Source: Candidatus Daviesbacteria bacterium (GTDB lineage: Bacteria > Patescibacteria > Microgenomatia > Daviesbacterales > UBA10151). Taken from it: a stretch of DNA of 64,000 nucleotides. Below, piece by piece: positions 7,278-13,661 of this stretch. The stretch spans positions 248,001-312,000 of the forward strand of contig JACPKM010000001.1 of assembly GCA_016187025.1 (NCBI GenBank), written 5' to 3'. The notes under the pieces were generated by a model, which was not told the DNA's origin, did not search any database, and worked only from the letters and a program-made list of their open reading frames with translations. The number at the start of each line of letters is the position of its first letter. Position 1 is the first letter of the stretch. The position numbers and the translations under genes are program-made.

Positions 7278-7521
7278 ACTACCAAAGTTTAAAAATGAAG
7301 ATGAAGAGAGAGGCTTCTGGGCGAAGATAGATTTGTCTAAATACTATGAGCCTTCGGATATGGAAAAGGTTAGTTTTCCTAATTTGAAACCTACCAGCAG
7401 GTCTATTTCCATTAGAATTCCGGAATATCTTTTAAATAGAGTCAAAGAAAAGGCTAATGAGATTAATGTACCCTATCAATCTTTAATCAAAGATTATATT
7501 AAAAGGGGTATATTATCCTAG
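7261..7521 (+). CDS. brnA: BrnA-family ribbon-helix-helix antitoxin
   Basis: 86 residues. The C-terminal half is a ribbon-helix-helix DNA-binding domain ('RSISIRIPEYLLNRVKEKANEI', 'PYQSLIKDYIKRGI'); the N-terminal half ('KFKNEDEERGFWAKIDLSKY') would wrap the toxin. A near-perfect Shine-Dalgarno, AAGGAGGT at 7245-7252, lies 8 nt before the ATG and inside brnT, so antitoxin is likely made in excess. Expected to repress the brnT promoter. Confidence 0.75.
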   Translation: MKKPLKLPKFKNEDEERGFWAKIDLSKYYEPSDMEKVSFPNLKPTSRSISIRIPEYLLNRVKEKANEINVPYQSLIKDYIKRGILS

Positions 7522-7548
7522 TAAATGGGTTGTAGCATCTGAAAAAGA

Positions 7549-7704
7549 ACACCCATTACTTACAACTGATCCTAAAGAAACTTACATCACGGAGAGGTTC
7601 TGCCGATACTTCTATCAAATCGCGCATACAAAACAGCCTCCCGTACACTAACAGGGGAATGTCCTAAGGATACCAGTATACAGGCTCCTATATTTTCACC
7701 TTCC
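7549..7704. repeat. Direct repeat copy B
   Basis: Same orientation as 6013-6166, offset about 1.54 kb, beginning 'acaccc' in both copies and ending 'tatattttcaccttcc' in both. Confidence 0.65.
7587..7704 (-). pseudogene. Degraded 3' end of a second Clp-N gene
   Basis: Still translates to a recognisable Clp-N C-terminus ('EGENIGACILVSLGHSP', then 'VREAVLYARFDR') ending in TGA, matching the last 37 or so codons of the intact gene at 6052-6708. Homology continues past the stop to 7549, matching 6013-6051. The 5' part is missing: the match ends abruptly at 7704, where unrelated sequence leads into the NadE-like gene. Confidence 0.7.
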
Positions 7705-7724
7705 CCACTATATACGAAAAAAGA

Positions 7725-8492
7725 TCAAATGATGAACTGGCTGACAGTTGTTTCTAAAGACTTTTTATCAATCCGGGTTTTCAGTTTTTTTAACCAGGTT
7801 AAATCAACACAAAACTGTTGAGATATTTCTTCAGGGGAAATCTGCTTCTCAGTCAGCAAAAACAAGATTGGGTCTATTTTATCCCAGGTTAGAGCGATAT
7901 TTTCCGGATAGAGTAACCCCTGGTAATTAGTAAGAGGTATGAATTGACCGGGAATATTTAGAAATTGGGCTAGATCATAAAGTTCTGACTTGTACAATGA
8001 ATAAAAAGGCATAAGATGTCCATAAAAACCTTCAGGTCTGTTGCCTAGTAGTCTGTCGCTTTTATCAAAGGTGTCAACTATTACAGCTTTCATATTCTCC
8101 GCTTGAATAGCTGAATGATAATTTATAAAACGTTGATAGAATCTTTTAAGGCTTGCAGGGGTATGCAGTTGATAAGCAGAAATTTCAGATTGATAAGCTG
8201 CACCGCGTTTTAAAATAAAAGTTTCCAGCCCGGAATATTTACAGAGCTCGACCAAGCTATTTGTTTCATCGGTTCCAAAATCAAAAATCATTGCCACAAT
8301 GTTTTCTTTCGATGCTTGTCTGAGTAACGCTCCGGCAACGATAGAATTAATGTCTCCGGATATCCGCACCATGATTTTGTGATGGCCGTGTTTTGACAAG
8401 TACTGGTAATAGTGTTGCAGATAATCAGTTAATTTGGTAACCAGTTGCTCATCAACTGGTTTTTTATATTTAAACAGATTGAGCAGGTCCAT
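7725..8492 (-). CDS. NAD synthetase-like protein with degraded PP-loop
   Basis: 255 residues with the fold of NH3-dependent NAD+ synthetase (NadE). Present: a PP-loop position ('RISGDINSIVAGALLRQA'), a central strand ('VAMIFDFGT') and 'VDTFDKSDRLLGNRPEGFYGHLMP' followed by 'SLYKSELYDLAQFLNIP', matching NadE's 'GTGNRSE...PLGDLYKTEVYELAKxLGIP' region. The PP-loop SGGxDS is changed to S45-G-D-I-N-S50, losing the second Gly and the Asp. It may be an inactive relative, or use a different substrate. Divergent from the gene at 8522. Confidence 0.6.
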   Translation of the reverse strand: MDLLNLFKYKKPVDEQLVTKLTDYLQHYYQYLSKHGHHKIMVRISGDINSIVAGALLRQASKENIVAMIFDFGTDETNSLVELCKYSGLETFILKRGAAYQSEISAYQLHTPASLKRFYQRFINYHSAIQAENMKAVIVDTFDKSDRLLGNRPEGFYGHLMPFYSLYKSELYDLAQFLNIPGQFIPLTNYQGLLYPENIALTWDKIDPILFLLTEKQISPEEISQQFCVDLTWLKKLKTRIDKKSLETTVSQFII

Positions 8493-8509
8493 ATCAGGTA
8501 CTAATATTG

Positions 8510-8515
8510 TATACT
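8510..8515 (+). promoter_or_regulatory. -10 box of the gene at 8522
   Basis: TATACT, 6 nt before ATG 8522. It favours this ATG over the in-frame codon at 8507, which lies upstream of the box. Confidence 0.45.
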
Positions 8516-8521
8516 AATTTA

Positions 8522-9448
8522 ATGGATGATAAACTGCCCCCGCCAATCAAAATTACCCCAAACTCCCCGGATATACCTAATCCCCCAAATGACGATGACC
8601 CCATATTTGAGGCTAAAATCAATAACCCCTTTAGTAAATTTTTTAGCTGGATCAAAGATTTCCTTAAAAAACAAAGTAATATAACTATTAAAATACCCAT
8701 TATTGGTATTATCATGGGATTATCAGGTCTGGGGATCGGATGGGGCACAGGATACAACTGGGGTTTTAATACTGCACTTGCTAAACTATTTCCCAACTCC
8801 TCTCCTGTTTTTCATAGGGCAGTTTCTTTAGAAGGAGTAATTCAAAAATCTGCTTCAGCGCAATTTTATCTAAAATCAGAGGATAACTTATGGATTTTGA
8901 AACCAAAATCCCCAATCACCCCGGCAATCATAGAAACCTCAGTTGAAAAACAAGTGAAAGTTTTAGGTAATTTAACCAAAGAAGCAAACGCTGTTGAAGT
9001 CTCAGAAATTATCCCGCTTGAGTCTCCCCAACCTACCCTAACGCCCCTTACCTCCCTTGTAAATTCTTATTCCTCTACTTCTTCTAACCCTTCTAATCCC
9101 CCTGACTCTGAGCTTAAATTACCGGATCTCTTCACAGGGCTGCAATGGGTATCCACCCAAAAAAAGGTTTTAGTTTTTACCTCGGGTAAAAGAAGGATGG
9201 ATGTGGAAGGGTTTCACATTGAATCATCCCAGCTTACTTCTTTCCCTCAGGATTTTATTAACTACTATATTACTGAGCTTAAAAACAAAGGCTTTAAAGA
9301 AACTCTAAATTCTATTAATCCTGAAGGGATAACAGTAACTTATTCCAAAGATGACCTCTTTTTAACTTTTGGAGTCAAAAATATCTATCAAGGCAAAGCA
9401 GATAAAAAACAACTTGCAGGTTATGTTGCCTATCTAGAACATAATTAA
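8522..9448 (+). CDS. Single-pass membrane protein of unknown function
   Basis: 308 residues. A Pro/Asn/Asp-rich cytoplasmic N-terminus (1-35) and a basic segment precede one membrane helix (about 60-85, 'IPIIGIIMGLSGLGIGWGTGY'). A first external domain (about 100-165) is followed by a Pro/Ser/Thr linker (about 165-195). The last domain of about 110 residues contains 'KRRMDVEGFHIESSQLTSFP' and 'YYITELKNKGF'. No known family recognised; no catalytic motif. It overlaps the end of vapC by 4 nt in convergent orientation. Confidence 0.6.
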   Translation: MDDKLPPPIKITPNSPDIPNPPNDDDPIFEAKINNPFSKFFSWIKDFLKKQSNITIKIPIIGIIMGLSGLGIGWGTGYNWGFNTALAKLFPNSSPVFHRAVSLEGVIQKSASAQFYLKSEDNLWILKPKSPITPAIIETSVEKQVKVLGNLTKEANAVEVSEIIPLESPQPTLTPLTSLVNSYSSTSSNPSNPPDSELKLPDLFTGLQWVSTQKKVLVFTSGKRRMDVEGFHIESSQLTSFPQDFINYYITELKNKGFKETLNSINPEGITVTYSKDDLFLTFGVKNIYQGKADKKQLAGYVAYLEHN

Positions 9449-9834
9449 GTCTTTGGGGTAAAGAGCTTTATCCCCTTGATATTCTCAAAATCTTTCCGGT
9501 TTAATGTAGCCAGTTCTAATTTGTGGAAAAGAGTAGTGGCGGCAATAATTGCATCGGAAAGGTTTCTGCCATATTTTGCCCTAGTTTCCCCGGCTTTCTC
9601 TGAAATCTCTTCTTCTAATGGCAAAATTTTGATATCCGAAAAAAGTGACTTTAATGTCTGCAAAGCCTCTGTTTTCTCCCATATACTTTTTCCAGAAAAG
9701 CATTCTGTATGAGTAATAATGGAAGCATAAAGCGGAATTTGGCTTTGTTCTAACTTGATCTGTATTGTTTTACGTTTATCTTTTTGACGCAGGAAATCTA
9801 TAATAATGGAAGTATCAACTAATACGCCATTCAT
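9445..9834 (-). CDS. vapC: VapC-family PIN-domain RNase toxin
   Basis: 129 residues. The PIN acidic residues are present: D7 in 'VLVDTSIIIDFL', E44 in 'ITHTECFSG', D94 in 'NLSDAIIAAT' and D115 in 'LNRKDF'. These coordinate Mg2+ for RNA cleavage. The gene overlaps the vapB stop by one base, the usual antitoxin-first order. Likely autorepressed through VapB binding the palindrome at the vapB start. Confidence 0.85.
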   Translation of the reverse strand: MNGVLVDTSIIIDFLRQKDKRKTIQIKLEQSQIPLYASIITHTECFSGKSIWEKTEALQTLKSLFSDIKILPLEEEISEKAGETRAKYGRNLSDAIIAATTLFHKLELATLNRKDFENIKGIKLFTPKT

Positions 9835-10091
9835 TACCAGTTATATTTTTTTAATCTTTTTTCCAGATCCTTTCGAATTTTTTTGTATTCCTGATAATCC
9901 TTATCAGTAAACCAGTCGGTTTTCAAATTTAACAGCATTTTAATCCTATCCTTTTTAGACATTTTTTCCTTACTGCCGACCTTCTCCCTAATGATTGCAG
10001 AGAAACTTTTTCTTTTTTTGGCTGCTTCCTCTTTGAGTCTTAAATAATCTTCTTCAGGCAGTCTGATGTTAGTTACCACATAGTTACTCAT
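9834..10091 (-). CDS. vapB: VapB-like antitoxin
   Basis: 85 residues from ATG 10091. The N-terminus 'VVTNIRLPEEDYLRLKEEAAKKRKSFSAIIRE' is a ribbon-helix-helix type DNA-binding domain; the basic/aromatic C-terminus ('TDWFTDKDYQEYKKIRKDLEKRLKK') would occupy the toxin groove. The frame is open upstream to 10208, but a TTGACT-N16-TACAAT promoter and a palindrome lie just before ATG 10091, so the upstream codons are non-coding. Confidence 0.75.
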   Translation of the reverse strand: MSNYVVTNIRLPEEDYLRLKEEAAKKRKSFSAIIREKVGSKEKMSKKDRIKMLLNLKTDWFTDKDYQEYKKIRKDLEKRLKKYNW

Positions 10092-10127
10092 ACAATACCA
10101 TTGTATCATGATATTGAAATTAGTCAA
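10090..10127 (-). promoter_or_regulatory. vapBC promoter and operator
   Basis: Minus strand TTGACT (10122-10127), 16 nt, TACAAT (10100-10105), 8 nt to the ATG. A perfect 7-bp inverted repeat ATACAAT-ACC-ATTGTAT (10090-10106) covers the -10 box and the start codon, placed to let bound VapB/VapC block transcription. Confidence 0.6.
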
Positions 10128-10142
10128 TATTAAGTCTTGTCC

Positions 10143-10192
10143 AATACAAGATGAGCATGAAATAACAGGTTGTTCTAATACAAGAAGAGCAT
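10143..10192. repeat. Pair of 16-bp direct repeats
   Basis: AATACAAGATGAGCAT (10143-10158) and AATACAAGAAGAGCAT (10177-10192), one mismatch, 34 bp apart, in the gap between vapB and the CDP-alcohol phosphatidyltransferase gene. The shared 'ATACAA' core resembles the vapBC operator arm. Confidence 0.4.
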
Positions 10193-10259
10193 AAAAAACC
10201 GCAAACACAAAACGAAAGCTTTACAATTTATAGCAATCATAGTATCATCTACGGTTATT

Positions 10260-11096
10260 ATGGGCCTAAATACAGTTGAAAGTGATACTTCAGCAGTCAG
10301 AAATTCTGGATATAGGAGTTTAGCGGGATTTCTCAACCCAATCGTAGAAAAAGGGCAGGCACGTTTCCCCGGGGTCAAAGCATGGCACATTACAGCTACT
10401 GGGATAGCTTTGACAATAGCAGGAACCGAGCTTGAAGAATATCAAAATCGAAGAGGCAAACATACAACATCGCTAGACTTGCTATCCGGTGCATTAACAG
10501 TTCTGGGAGTAGTTTGTGATCTTTTAGATGGTAAATGGGCAAGACTGGCAAGAAGTGAGATGTGGGATCCTGTAAAAAGAGAGGATAATGAAAAATGGGG
10601 ACAGGCGATAGACCCGGCTGCAGATGGGGTTATAGAAGCGCACCGGGCGTTTGCTGGGGCAGTAACAGCCTGGCATTTAGGTGATAAAGAAGGCTTTAAT
10701 GCTGCAATGAGAAATATGGAAAGTACCAATCGGCCCAGGACTGCAAAAGCTTTTGTAGGGGCTTTCGGTAAAGCTACACCTGAAAGCTACCCCGTTTTTG
10801 ATCCGAGATTCCTCGGCACAAGTTTAGGCAGGAAAGTACCTAACTTTCTCAGTACATATGTTAGAAAGCTTAGAGGATGTCCTATACAGTTTATGATGGA
10901 TTCAAGGGTAGCTAATGCAAATGATGTGGTAACAGCTGAGCGTTTATGGATGGTAGTTAAGCCTGCGAAAAGATTGAATGGTAAGGAGGCTAAACATGCC
11001 CAGGCTAGACTAGTGGTACTTGGAGCAGAAACCTTGGCTATTGCAGGTGCTGCATACCTTGTACGAAAAACCCTTACCTTTCCAGAGAATAAGTAG
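10260..11096 (+). CDS. CDP-alcohol phosphatidyltransferase family protein
   Basis: 278 residues. The family signature is present as D87-LL-D90-G91-KW-A94-R95 and, after a longer than usual gap, G114-QAI-D118-PAA-D122. In this family the Asp residues bind two metals and transfer a phospho-alcohol from CDP-alcohol to an acceptor, making phospholipid head groups. The gap between AR and G is about 18 residues rather than 8, an insertion containing 'SEMWDPVKREDNEKW'. Hydrophobic segments flank the motif, but the protein is less membrane-like than typical PgsA. Substrate cannot be told. Confidence 0.65.
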   Translation: MGLNTVESDTSAVRNSGYRSLAGFLNPIVEKGQARFPGVKAWHITATGIALTIAGTELEEYQNRRGKHTTSLDLLSGALTVLGVVCDLLDGKWARLARSEMWDPVKREDNEKWGQAIDPAADGVIEAHRAFAGAVTAWHLGDKEGFNAAMRNMESTNRPRTAKAFVGAFGKATPESYPVFDPRFLGTSLGRKVPNFLSTYVRKLRGCPIQFMMDSRVANANDVVTAERLWMVVKPAKRLNGKEAKHAQARLVVLGAETLAIAGAAYLVRKTLTFPENK

Positions 11097-11124
11097 CTTC
11101 CCTTTCAGGGAACGCAGGCATCTG

Positions 11125-11247
11125 TTATTTATTTCCTGTAACCAGATACGATGCTTGCCCTTCAACAGCTGCGGCTAGCACCATATTGTCATCAGGATCA
11201 TTTTTTAAGCCATATGGGCAAAATATAATAATTTCTATAACCGCTAT
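11125..11247 (-). pseudogene. Relic of a PIN-domain toxin
   Basis: A short minus-strand frame between stops translates to a PIN C-terminal core: 'DPDDNMVLAAAVEGQASYLV' then 'TGNK' and stop. The intact family reads DPDDxxxLxxAxxxxAdYiVTGDxdLL. The upstream three quarters and the final helices are missing, and the catalytic Asp of 'TGD' is now Asn. Consistent with a decayed toxin next to living TA genes. Confidence 0.55.
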
Positions 11248-11252
11248 TTAAC

Positions 11253-11303
11253 ACTACATCATAATATATTAAGGTATTGACATGTAGTATTATGTAGTAT
11301 AAT
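11253..11303 (+). promoter_or_regulatory. Promoter and operator-like repeats of fic
   Basis: TTGACA (11277-11282), 15 nt, TATAAT (11298-11303). The heptamer ATGTAGT occurs at 11282-11288 and 11292-11298 and inverted (ACTACAT) at 11253-11259, surrounding the promoter as operator half-sites would. The protein's own C-terminal HTH is a candidate binder. Confidence 0.5.
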
Positions 11304-11312
11304 ATAACAATC

Positions 11313-11348
11313 ATGAGCAAGAAACTTGCCCCGCTCAATGCCATATGA
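11313..11348 (+). CDS. Possible 11-residue leader peptide coupled to fic
   Basis: ATG 11313 opens 'MSKKLAPLNAI' and stops at TGA 11346-11348, overlapping the fic ATG as ATGA. The ATG lies 9 nt after the -10 box, so it would be the first codon of the mRNA. It may load ribosomes for fic by re-initiation, or be the remains of an antitoxin gene. Coding status is inferred from position only. Confidence 0.3.
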   Translation: MSKKLAPLNAI

Positions 11349-12307
11349 ACAATAAGTTAAGTTTATTGACACAAAAGAAACAAAAGCTAGATGGTTTTAG
11401 ACCATTACCTCTAGAATTGGTTAAAAATCTTGATGAATGGTTTAAGGTAGAACTTACCTACACCTCTAATGCCATTGAAGGTAATACTCTAACCAGGGCA
11501 GAGACAGCCCTAGTAGTAGAAAAAGGTATTACCGTACAAGGTAAGAGTTTAACAGAACATTTAGAGGCGACTAACCATGTTGATGCTTTGGAATATGTAA
11601 AAACACTGGTAGGCAAAAAAAGGCAAGATATAACAGAACAAGATATTTTAGATATAAACAGGCTAATCTTAAATAAGATTGAGGCTGTTAATGCGGGTAG
11701 ATATAGGACACAACATGCACGGCTGACTGAAACTGATGTAATTTTACCCAACCCAGTTAAAATTCCAGAGCTTATGGAGGAGTTTATGGGATGGCTGGTG
11801 GGTGATAATTCAGACCATGTAGCAAAGATAGGGGCTGATGCTCACTTCAAGTTAGTTAGTATTCATCCATTCTCGGATGGGAACGGTAGGACTTCCCGAC
11901 TTCTCATGAACTTACTGTTTATGCAAGAAGGCTACCCACCTGCTATAGTCCGTAAAGAAGATAGATTAGCATATATAAACTCCTTGGAGAAAGCTCAGAA
12001 AGGCGGTGGGTTAGATGATTTTTATAATCTAATTTATGAAGCAGTTGACCGCTCGCTGGATATTTATTTAGAGGCACTCCAACCAGAAAGAGAGAGTTTA
12101 GCAGAGCCTATCCCAGCTCAGAGGTTTTATACTACAGATGAGGTGGCAAGATTACTTCAAGTAGATCCAGAGAGTGTTAGAAGATATGTCAGGAGAGGGA
12201 TACTGCGGGCAGTTAAGTTGGGTGGTAAGTTTATTAGAATAGACAAAGCTGATTTAGACAGGTTTATTGAGCAATTAAAAACAACTAGGACTGGACTTAC
12301 GCAATAA
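11345..12307 (+). CDS. Fic-family protein with N-terminal inhibitory motif and C-terminal HTH
   Basis: 320 residues. The Fic active-site loop is intact: H174-PFSDGNG-R182, which transfers AMP (or another nucleotide) from NTP to a hydroxyl of a target protein. The N-terminal self-inhibitory motif [S/T]xxxE[G/N] is present as S41-NAI-E45-G46, so it is a class II autoinhibited enzyme. A HTH_17/excisionase-like domain follows at about 258-312 ('YTTDEVARLLQVDPESVRRYVRRG'), suggesting it also binds DNA, perhaps its own promoter repeats. Solitary, in a TA-rich region. Confidence 0.85.
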   Translation: MNNKLSLLTQKKQKLDGFRPLPLELVKNLDEWFKVELTYTSNAIEGNTLTRAETALVVEKGITVQGKSLTEHLEATNHVDALEYVKTLVGKKRQDITEQDILDINRLILNKIEAVNAGRYRTQHARLTETDVILPNPVKIPELMEEFMGWLVGDNSDHVAKIGADAHFKLVSIHPFSDGNGRTSRLLMNLLFMQEGYPPAIVRKEDRLAYINSLEKAQKGGGLDDFYNLIYEAVDRSLDIYLEALQPERESLAEPIPAQRFYTTDEVARLLQVDPESVRRYVRRGILRAVKLGGKFIRIDKADLDRFIEQLKTTRTGLTQ

Positions 12308-12412
12308 CTAACTGATAACTGGTATGAAAAACTAGGCTTTACTCTGGCTGCTAACCTTTTTAAGAGATAAGTAGTAGACAGAGGTTGACGGCAGTGTTAA
12401 TATTTACTCCTT

Positions 12413-12670
12413 ATGATTAAACTTTTAGACTTTTGGGCTCCGTGGTGTGGTCCCTGCAGAATTATGAACCCAGTTTTGGAAGAGATAGAAAAAGAATTGC
12501 AGGGAAAAATAGCAGTGGAAAAATACAATGTGGATGAAGCTCAAGAGATAGCCTCCAAGTATGGGGTAATGAGTATTCCTACCTATGTTATAGAAAAAGA
12601 TGATAAAGAGGTGGGAAGAAAAATTGGTGTCACCTCAAAAGCGGACCTTCTAAAATTACTGCAACAGTAA
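12413..12670 (+). CDS. trxA: Thioredoxin-like protein
   Basis: 85 residues, about 20 shorter than E. coli thioredoxin because the N-terminal strand and helix are trimmed. The active site W-C-G-P-C lies at residues 11-15, and the cis-Pro loop is 'MSIPTYVI'. It reduces disulfides of cytoplasmic proteins. It begins a tight run with the ATL and tpiA genes (2-nt gap, then an overlap). Confidence 0.85.
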   Translation: MIKLLDFWAPWCGPCRIMNPVLEEIEKELQGKIAVEKYNVDEAQEIASKYGVMSIPTYVIEKDDKEVGRKIGVTSKADLLKLLQQ

Positions 12671-12672
12671 TT

Positions 12673-12978
12673 GTGAATTTCAAAGACAAAGTTATTCAAA
12701 TCACCAAAAAAATTCCTTATGGCCGGGTAAGCACTTATGGTACTATAGCCACATTGGCCGGAATGCCTCGGGGAGCAAGGTTTGTTGGAGGAGTGCTGCA
12801 TTTTAACTCTGATAAATACAATCTCCCTTGGTATCGGGTAATTAACAGGCACGGGCTTATCTCCACTACATGTTTAGACCATTTAAGGCAAGCCCAAAAG
12901 GCTTTACTTGAGCAAGAGGGTATTAAAGTTAGCGAAGGTTTTATGGTAGACTTAGATCGTTATGGCTGGTGGGGATAG
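12673..12978 (+). CDS. Alkyltransferase-like (ATL) DNA-repair protein
   Basis: 101 residues from a GTG start 2 nt after trxA. It has the MGMT C-terminal DNA-binding domain ('IPYGRVSTYGTIATLAGMPRGARFVGGVL', anchors YG-RV-TYG and the helix-turn-helix). At the place of the MGMT acceptor 'PCHRV' it has 'PWYRVIN', so the reactive Cys is replaced by Trp. ATL proteins bind O6-alkylguanine and hand it to nucleotide excision repair rather than removing the alkyl group. The gene overlaps tpiA by 17 nt. Confidence 0.8.
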   Translation: MNFKDKVIQITKKIPYGRVSTYGTIATLAGMPRGARFVGGVLHFNSDKYNLPWYRVINRHGLISTTCLDHLRQAQKALLEQEGIKVSEGFMVDLDRYGWWG

Positions 12979-13648
12979 TAAGAATACCTGGATTATTGCA
13001 AACTGGAAGTCTAACATGACTATTGCTGAGGCTTTGGAGTGGGTTTCAAAAGTTGGATCGGAAATACCCAAGATAGACAATATAAAAGTAGTTGTTTGCC
13101 CAACATTCTCCGCCTTGTCTGAAGTAAAGAAAGCAATACAAATAGGAAATTACCCACTTCTTGTAGGTGCTCAAAACATCTCTCCATTTGGGGTAGGTGC
13201 ATACACAGGAGAAGAAAATGCCCAAACCTTATCTCAGTTTATTGACCTTGCTATTATCGGTCATTCAGAAAGGAGAGAAAATTTTAAAGAAACAGACGAA
13301 ATGATTACAAACAAAGTAAATCAAGTGGTGGAAAATAAAATCACACCACTTGTTTGTGTTCAAAATTCTGAAACACCTATACCAGAAAATTGTAAAATTG
13401 TTGCTTACGAGCCTATCTTTGCAATAGGTACAGGTAATCCCGATACTCCGGGAAATGCCGATAAGATAGCAGATGTTTTGAAAGAAAGATATGGACAGAA
13501 TTTAGCAGTAATTTATGGAGGTAGTGTTGATTCAGGTAATGTAAAAGGCTTTGTCGCTCAAGAAAACATTGCGGGTGTTTTAGTAGGAAAAGCCTCTCTT
13601 GATGCTGATGAGTTTATTAAAATAATTGCAGCTTGTGATAAAATCTAG
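12962..13648 (+). CDS. tpiA: Triosephosphate isomerase
   Basis: 228 residues, about 20 shorter than usual, so one or two loops of the barrel are trimmed. Interconverts dihydroxyacetone phosphate and glyceraldehyde-3-phosphate in glycolysis. Catalytic residues are visible: Asn/Lys in 'IANWKSN', His in 'IIGHSERRE', Glu in 'VAYEPIFAIGTGNP' and the phosphate loop 'VIYGGSVDSGN'. Its start lies 17 nt inside the ATL gene. Confidence 0.93.
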   Translation: MAGGDSKNTWIIANWKSNMTIAEALEWVSKVGSEIPKIDNIKVVVCPTFSALSEVKKAIQIGNYPLLVGAQNISPFGVGAYTGEENAQTLSQFIDLAIIGHSERRENFKETDEMITNKVNQVVENKITPLVCVQNSETPIPENCKIVAYEPIFAIGTGNPDTPGNADKIADVLKERYGQNLAVIYGGSVDSGNVKGFVAQENIAGVLVGKASLDADEFIKIIAACDKI

Positions 13649-13661
13649 GCTCTTTAATAAA

